Below are positions 41,212 through 44,435 of a stretch of 44,435 nucleotides of DNA, in pieces. Below the pieces are notes generated by a model, which had not been told where the DNA came from, did no database searches, and saw only the letters and a list, made by a program, of their open reading frames with translations. Each line of letters starts with the position of its first letter. Position 1 is the stretch's first letter. Position numbers and translations under genes: made by a program. This DNA comes from Chloroflexota bacterium (GTDB lineage: Bacteria > Chloroflexota > Anaerolineae > Aggregatilineales > Phototrophicaceae), in contig JAPPEU010000074.1 in NCBI GenBank assembly GCA_028875245.1, positions 1-44,435 on the forward strand, in the 5' to 3' direction.

Positions 41212-41249
41212 TCAGCGACGACAGGCACAGGTTTGCTTGGACGCTGACC
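41210..41249. terminator. Possible terminator of the epimerase operon
   Basis: GGTCAGCG (41210-41217) and CGCTGACC (41242-41249) form a perfect 8-bp stem with a 24-nt loop directly after the stop of the minus-strand epimerase gene. The large loop and lack of a T-tract make it a weak candidate. Confidence 0.35.
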
Positions 41250-41250
41250 G

Positions 41251-42429
41251 TCACGCGAGCATCTCGCCGAGCAGCTTCCAGCAGAGCCAGAGGGCGCGCG
41301 GCGTATGAAAGAATCCCTTCCACATGCTGCCCTTAAGCGTTGTAGAAAGGCTCCCGTCACGGCGCAAGTAACCGTACCAGCCGCCAAACTCGGGATCGGG
41401 AAAATGCGCGAATGTCCACTCGTGCAGGCGCTCGAACCAGCGGGCGTAGCTGTCGACGCCGCTTAGATGGTATGCCAGCAGCAGGGCATAGAGCGCCTCG
41501 GCATGCGGCCACCAGAGTTTCATATCCCATTCCAGGCGGGTCGGCGGTTTGCCGGCGACATCGACGAAGTAGAGCAAGCCGCCGTATCCCACGTCCCAGC
41601 CGCGCGCCAAGGAATAATCGATCATCTTCAGCGCCGGCGGAATCAGCGATTGGTCTCCGCGCTCTATAGCTTCGTGCATGACGAAGGCGGCTGATTCCAT
41701 GGCGTGCCCCGGCGTGAGGCGCCGTCCATCGACGGTATCGAGGAATTCATTTTCCGCGCCCCGCACTTCAAAAACAGCTTCCGCCTCCTCGTCCAGGAAG
41801 TGATTGAGTATTTGATCGAGCGCGTCATCAACGGCCTCGACATAAAGGGGATCGGGCGGGGCGGCGAGGCGCAGCTCCTGCGTGGTCGCCAGCATGATCA
41901 TGGAGACGTTATGCGCTTTGGCGCGGCGCGTCTGCGGGAAGATCTTCGGCTCCAGCAGCGTCGGGTTGCGCAGCTGTTCGACGACCAGGCGATAGGTGTC
42001 GACCGCGCGTTGCAGCGCGGCTTCATCGCCCGTGGCGCGGGCATACTCGGCCAGGCCGATGACGGCGAAGGTCTCGGTGAAGAGGTAGCGGCGTTTGCGC
42101 AGGGGGCGCCCGTCAGCGGTGACGGCGAAGAACATGCGGCCGTCGCTGTCGAAGCCGCAGCGCTTGATGAAGTCATAGATATGATGGGCGGCATCCAGCC
42201 ATTCCGGACGCTGCTCGACTTCATTGTAGAGCTTGGCGAACATCCAGAGGGCGCGGCCCTGCAGCCACATGGACTTGTCGCCATCAAAGACTGACCCGTC
42301 GCGATCCAGCGAATTGAACTGGCCCCCATGCGCATAATCGAGCGAGTGACTCAGCCAGAACGGTATGACGCTGTCGAAGAGTTCGCGGCGATAGATTTCG
42401 CGCAGTTCCAGCAGGCGCGGGCGGTTCAT
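41251..42429 (-). CDS. AGE family epimerase/isomerase (N-acylglucosamine 2-epimerase-like)
   Basis: A 392-residue (alpha/alpha)6-barrel enzyme that interconverts hexoses or N-acylhexosamines at C2, or ketoses and aldoses. It has PGHAMESAAF with H242, KLWWPHAEALYAL at 304-316 and FFHTPRALWL with H375. These correspond to the two catalytic histidines and the WWPxAE signature. The length is typical. The ATG overlaps the stop of the upstream permease gene (ATGA, 42426-42429), so the enzyme is translationally coupled to a sugar importer and probably handles its substrate. N-acetylglucosamine/mannosamine, cellobiose/mannobiose or mannose are all possible. Confidence 0.92.
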   Translation of the reverse strand: MNRPRLLELREIYRRELFDSVIPFWLSHSLDYAHGGQFNSLDRDGSVFDGDKSMWLQGRALWMFAKLYNEVEQRPEWLDAAHHIYDFIKRCGFDSDGRMFFAVTADGRPLRKRRYLFTETFAVIGLAEYARATGDEAALQRAVDTYRLVVEQLRNPTLLEPKIFPQTRRAKAHNVSMIMLATTQELRLAAPPDPLYVEAVDDALDQILNHFLDEEAEAVFEVRGAENEFLDTVDGRRLTPGHAMESAAFVMHEAIERGDQSLIPPALKMIDYSLARGWDVGYGGLLYFVDVAGKPPTRLEWDMKLWWPHAEALYALLLAYHLSGVDSYARWFERLHEWTFAHFPDPEFGGWYGYLRRDGSLSTTLKGSMWKGFFHTPRALWLCWKLLGEMLA

Positions 42430-43304
42430 CCCTTGATGCCGGAGACCATCATGCCTTCGATGAAGTAGCGCTGGAAGAAGACGAATAGAAGGATGACGGG
42501 GATGGTTGCCATAGTGGAAACGGCCATAGCGACCGCCCACAAGGGTTCGCGGTCGAGTGACTGCGAGAAGTAGGTTAGCCCGACCGGCAAAGTGACCAGG
42601 TCCCGATCCTGTGCGATCACCAGGGGCCAAAGGAAACTATTCCAACTGAAGAGGAAAGTGATGATGGCCAGGCTGGCGGCCGCGGGTTTAAGCATTGGCA
42701 TGACGATGCGCCTGAAAATGGAGAACTCGCTGGCGCCGTCAATTCGGGCCGCGTCCAGCAATTCATCGGGGACGCTATAGGCAAACTGGCGCATCATGAA
42801 TACACCGAAGGCGCTGATGAGCCCGGGCATGATGAGCCCCTGGTAGGTATTGTGCCAGCCCAATTGGTGCACGAGCACGAACATGGGAATCACCAGGATC
42901 TGGAAGGGCACGGTCATGATGCTCAAGATAAACAGGAATAAAATGTTGCGCGCGGGAAAGCGAAACTTGGCGAAACCGTAACCGGCCAGCGCGCCGAAGA
43001 AAACCGTCGCAATAGTCTGGACAGCGGCGATGACCAGGCTGTTGATGTACCAGCGCTCGAGCCGCGTCGATTCGAAGGCAAACTCATACTGACGAAAACC
43101 CTGAAACTCGTGTGGTATCCAGTGCATAGGAATGGCGAATATCTCGCCCTCGGACTTAAAGCTGGAACTGAACATCAGGTAGACCGGGAAGAAGAAGAGC
43201 AGCGAGATCAGTAGCGCGACCGAGAAGAGGATCAGGTTTCGGATGCGGCGGCGCAGGCGGGCCTCGAATGCCCAGTCGCTTTCGTATGTTTTAGCGGCGG
43301 TCAT
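42426..43304 (-). CDS. Carbohydrate ABC transporter permease, MalG-like
   Basis: A 292-residue permease of the CUT1 sugar importers. It has six membrane helices, the EAA loop PDELLDAARIDGASEFSIF followed by PMLKPA, and a short C-terminus ending GMMVSGIKG. I chose the ATG at 43304, with AGGGG 7 nt upstream; a TTG at 43343 would overlap the preceding gene and add a proline-rich start unlike the family. It pairs with the MalF-like protein encoded 35 bp upstream. Confidence 0.93.
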   Translation of the reverse strand: MTAAKTYESDWAFEARLRRRIRNLILFSVALLISLLFFFPVYLMFSSSFKSEGEIFAIPMHWIPHEFQGFRQYEFAFESTRLERWYINSLVIAAVQTIATVFFGALAGYGFAKFRFPARNILFLFILSIMTVPFQILVIPMFVLVHQLGWHNTYQGLIMPGLISAFGVFMMRQFAYSVPDELLDAARIDGASEFSIFRRIVMPMLKPAAASLAIITFLFSWNSFLWPLVIAQDRDLVTLPVGLTYFSQSLDREPLWAVAMAVSTMATIPVILLFVFFQRYFIEGMMVSGIKG

Positions 43305-43339
43305 GCTGCCGCCCCTGGCCCGTGGCGGCGGCGGCCAAA

Positions 43340-44260
43340 TCAATTGAGCGAGAAATCATCGCTGCGTCCCAGGCGCAATTGGAACAAGGTGAAGATAAGA
43401 ATAAAGGCGAAGAGCACGACGGATATGGCGGCGGCGTCGCCCATGCGGAAGAATTGGAAACCATATTTCCAGATGACGATGCCCAGCGTGGTGTTGACTT
43501 CAAGTGGTCCCCCTTGCGACGGCGAAAGCACAAACTGAATGGAAAAGCCCTGAAAGGCGCGGATGGTGGAAATAGCAGCCACGAAGACGGCGGTGGGCTT
43601 CAGCAAGGGAAGCTCGACGCGCAGGAAGGATTGCAGGGCGTTGGCGCCGTCCACCCGCGCCGCGTCGCGCAATTCGGGCGGGATGGACGTCAAGCCGGAG
43701 AGCCAGATAATCATGTAGAAGGGCGCGATGTGCCAGTCATGCACGACGACAGACATGATTGGCGACAGCTGCAGATCGAAAAGCCATTTGATCGGCATCT
43801 GCCCAACTATTGGACCGATCACGCTGGAAAGGATGCCAGACGGGTGCAGCAGCAGTTTCCATATCACCGAAACGACAACGACTGAAGGCAGCAGCGGCGT
43901 GAAGAAGAGCACCTTCATCAATTCGCGCCCGGGGAAACGCTGGAAAAAGAGTACTGCCATAGCCAGCGAGATGAACCAGACGGGCACGGTGCTGCCCAAT
44001 ACAAAACCAATTGTCACATTCAGCGATTTTAGAAAGAGACGGTCGTTCAGCAGGTCCTGGTAATTCTGCAAGCCGACCCAGACCGGCGGCTTCAGCAGCG
44101 TAAAATCTGTCAGGCTGAGGCCGAAGCCGATGACGATGGGATAGAGAAAGAAGATCGCGAAAAAGATGACGGCGGGAGCGACAAAAAGAAGCCCGTAGTA
44201 TTGACGCTTCTGCACCAGACCCATCGTCCGCCAAGCGGTGAAAAGCCGTGTATTACGCAT
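43340..44260 (-). CDS. Carbohydrate ABC transporter permease, MalF-like
   Basis: A 306-residue permease of the CUT1 type. It has a first helix after a short basic N-terminus (YYGLLFVAPAVIFFAIFFLYP), the VWVGLQNYQDLLND loop, and the EAA loop PPELRDAARVDGANALQSF followed by LPLLKPT. The ATG at 44260 was preferred to a TTG at 44272, but both are possible and no strong ribosome-binding site separates them. It lies between the binding-protein gene and the MalG-like gene. Confidence 0.92.
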   Translation of the reverse strand: MRNTRLFTAWRTMGLVQKRQYYGLLFVAPAVIFFAIFFLYPIVIGFGLSLTDFTLLKPPVWVGLQNYQDLLNDRLFLKSLNVTIGFVLGSTVPVWFISLAMAVLFFQRFPGRELMKVLFFTPLLPSVVVVSVIWKLLLHPSGILSSVIGPIVGQMPIKWLFDLQLSPIMSVVVHDWHIAPFYMIIWLSGLTSIPPELRDAARVDGANALQSFLRVELPLLKPTAVFVAAISTIRAFQGFSIQFVLSPSQGGPLEVNTTLGIVIWKYGFQFFRMGDAAAISVVLFAFILIFTLFQLRLGRSDDFSLN

Positions 44261-44288
44261 GTTCTTCGTCAAGATGGTTTACGATACG

Positions 44289-44322
44289 CCCCCGCCCCGG
44301 CAGTCTTATGCCAGGGCGGGGG
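44289..44322. terminator. Hairpin between sugar-binding protein and permease genes
   Basis: CCCCCGCCC (44289-44297) pairs perfectly with GGGCGGGGG (44314-44322), with an inner GGC/GCC extension. It lies 27 bp after the binding-protein stop. As in the two peptide importers, a stem sits between the binding protein and the permeases, which usually keeps binding-protein expression higher. Confidence 0.55.
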
Positions 44323-44349
44323 ATACATGATTCGACGGAAGCGGGAGAC

Positions 44350-44435
44350 TTAGAATTCGGTCTTAACCCGCTGCAGGATTGCGTTGACTTCGTCGTCGGT
44401 CTCCGCCAGCACGGTATCGATGTCTTCACCGGCGA
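44350..44435 (-). CDS. Extracellular solute-binding protein, C-terminal fragment (cut by window end)
   Basis: Reading the minus strand back from a TAA at 44350-44352 gives an open frame to the window edge. It encodes AGEDIDTVLAETDDEVN followed by AILQRVKTEF and the stop. This is the usual C-terminal helix of family 1 sugar-binding proteins. Its place directly before MalF- and MalG-like genes supports the call. Only 28 residues are visible, so the sugar cannot be inferred. Confidence 0.75.
   Translation of the reverse strand, partial: AGEDIDTVLAETDDEVNAILQRVKTEF

Overview
The window is about 44 kb of G+C-rich bacterial DNA, densely packed with catabolic and transport genes. The likely source is a Chloroflexota (Anaerolineae-like) genome, probably environmental. 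This rests on three inferences: solute-binding proteins with plain Sec signals, expanded enolase-superfamily, MmgE/PrpD and MlrC-type families, and many intergenic hairpins of the TGTAGGGGCG and CCCTCCC/GGGAGGG kinds. No rRNA, tRNA, CRISPR array, transposase, phage or plasmid gene was recognised.

Region 1 (1-10.9 kb). An MlrC-like (M81) metallopeptidase diverges from an o-succinylbenzoate synthase/N-acylamino acid racemase-type enolase. Both have promoter-like boxes in the 159 bp between them. Downstream on the plus strand come a class A beta-lactamase-like serine hydrolase and a dipeptide-type ABC importer (binding protein and two permeases, no ATPase). A minus-strand pair follows (cysteine-synthase-like PLP enzyme and RpiR/SIS regulator), then a COG3375-type GNAT.

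Region 2 (10.9-37.7 kb). Twenty-one consecutive genes lie on the minus strand. In transcription order: a PLP-lysine-less aminotransferase homologue and an intact aminotransferase, a large low-G+C membrane protein, an SDR, an Ldh-family dehydrogenase, an S9 peptidase, four AstE/AspA (succinylglutamate desuccinylase/aspartoacylase) paralogues, an MFS transporter, two ornithine-cyclodeaminase-family paralogues, an M24 'pita-bread' protein with a remodelled metal site, an MmgE/PrpD protein, a second enolase-superfamily enzyme, a second dipeptide-type ABC importer without ATPase, a DegT-type aminotransferase and a second MmgE/PrpD protein.

Region 3 (37.7-44.4 kb). An MFS transporter and a class C beta-lactamase-like hydrolase lie on the plus strand. 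Convergent to them is a minus-strand sugar ABC cassette: the last codons of a binding protein, MalF- and MalG-type permeases, and an N-acylglucosamine 2-epimerase-family enzyme.

Overall the genes suggest uptake and breakdown of unusual peptides, N-acylated amino acids or D-amino acids. The most striking signal is the AstE/AspA array. It is two tandem copies of a pair, each pair having one member with an intact zinc/catalytic set and one that has lost two zinc ligands and the catalytic Glu. A similar intact-plus-degenerate pairing is seen in the two adjacent aminotransferases. Two known pathways offer partial templates, both only inferred: D-to-L amino acid conversion through N-succinylation, and the ectoine-degradation gene set. 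Three ABC importers without a visible ATPase suggest shared ATPases encoded elsewhere.
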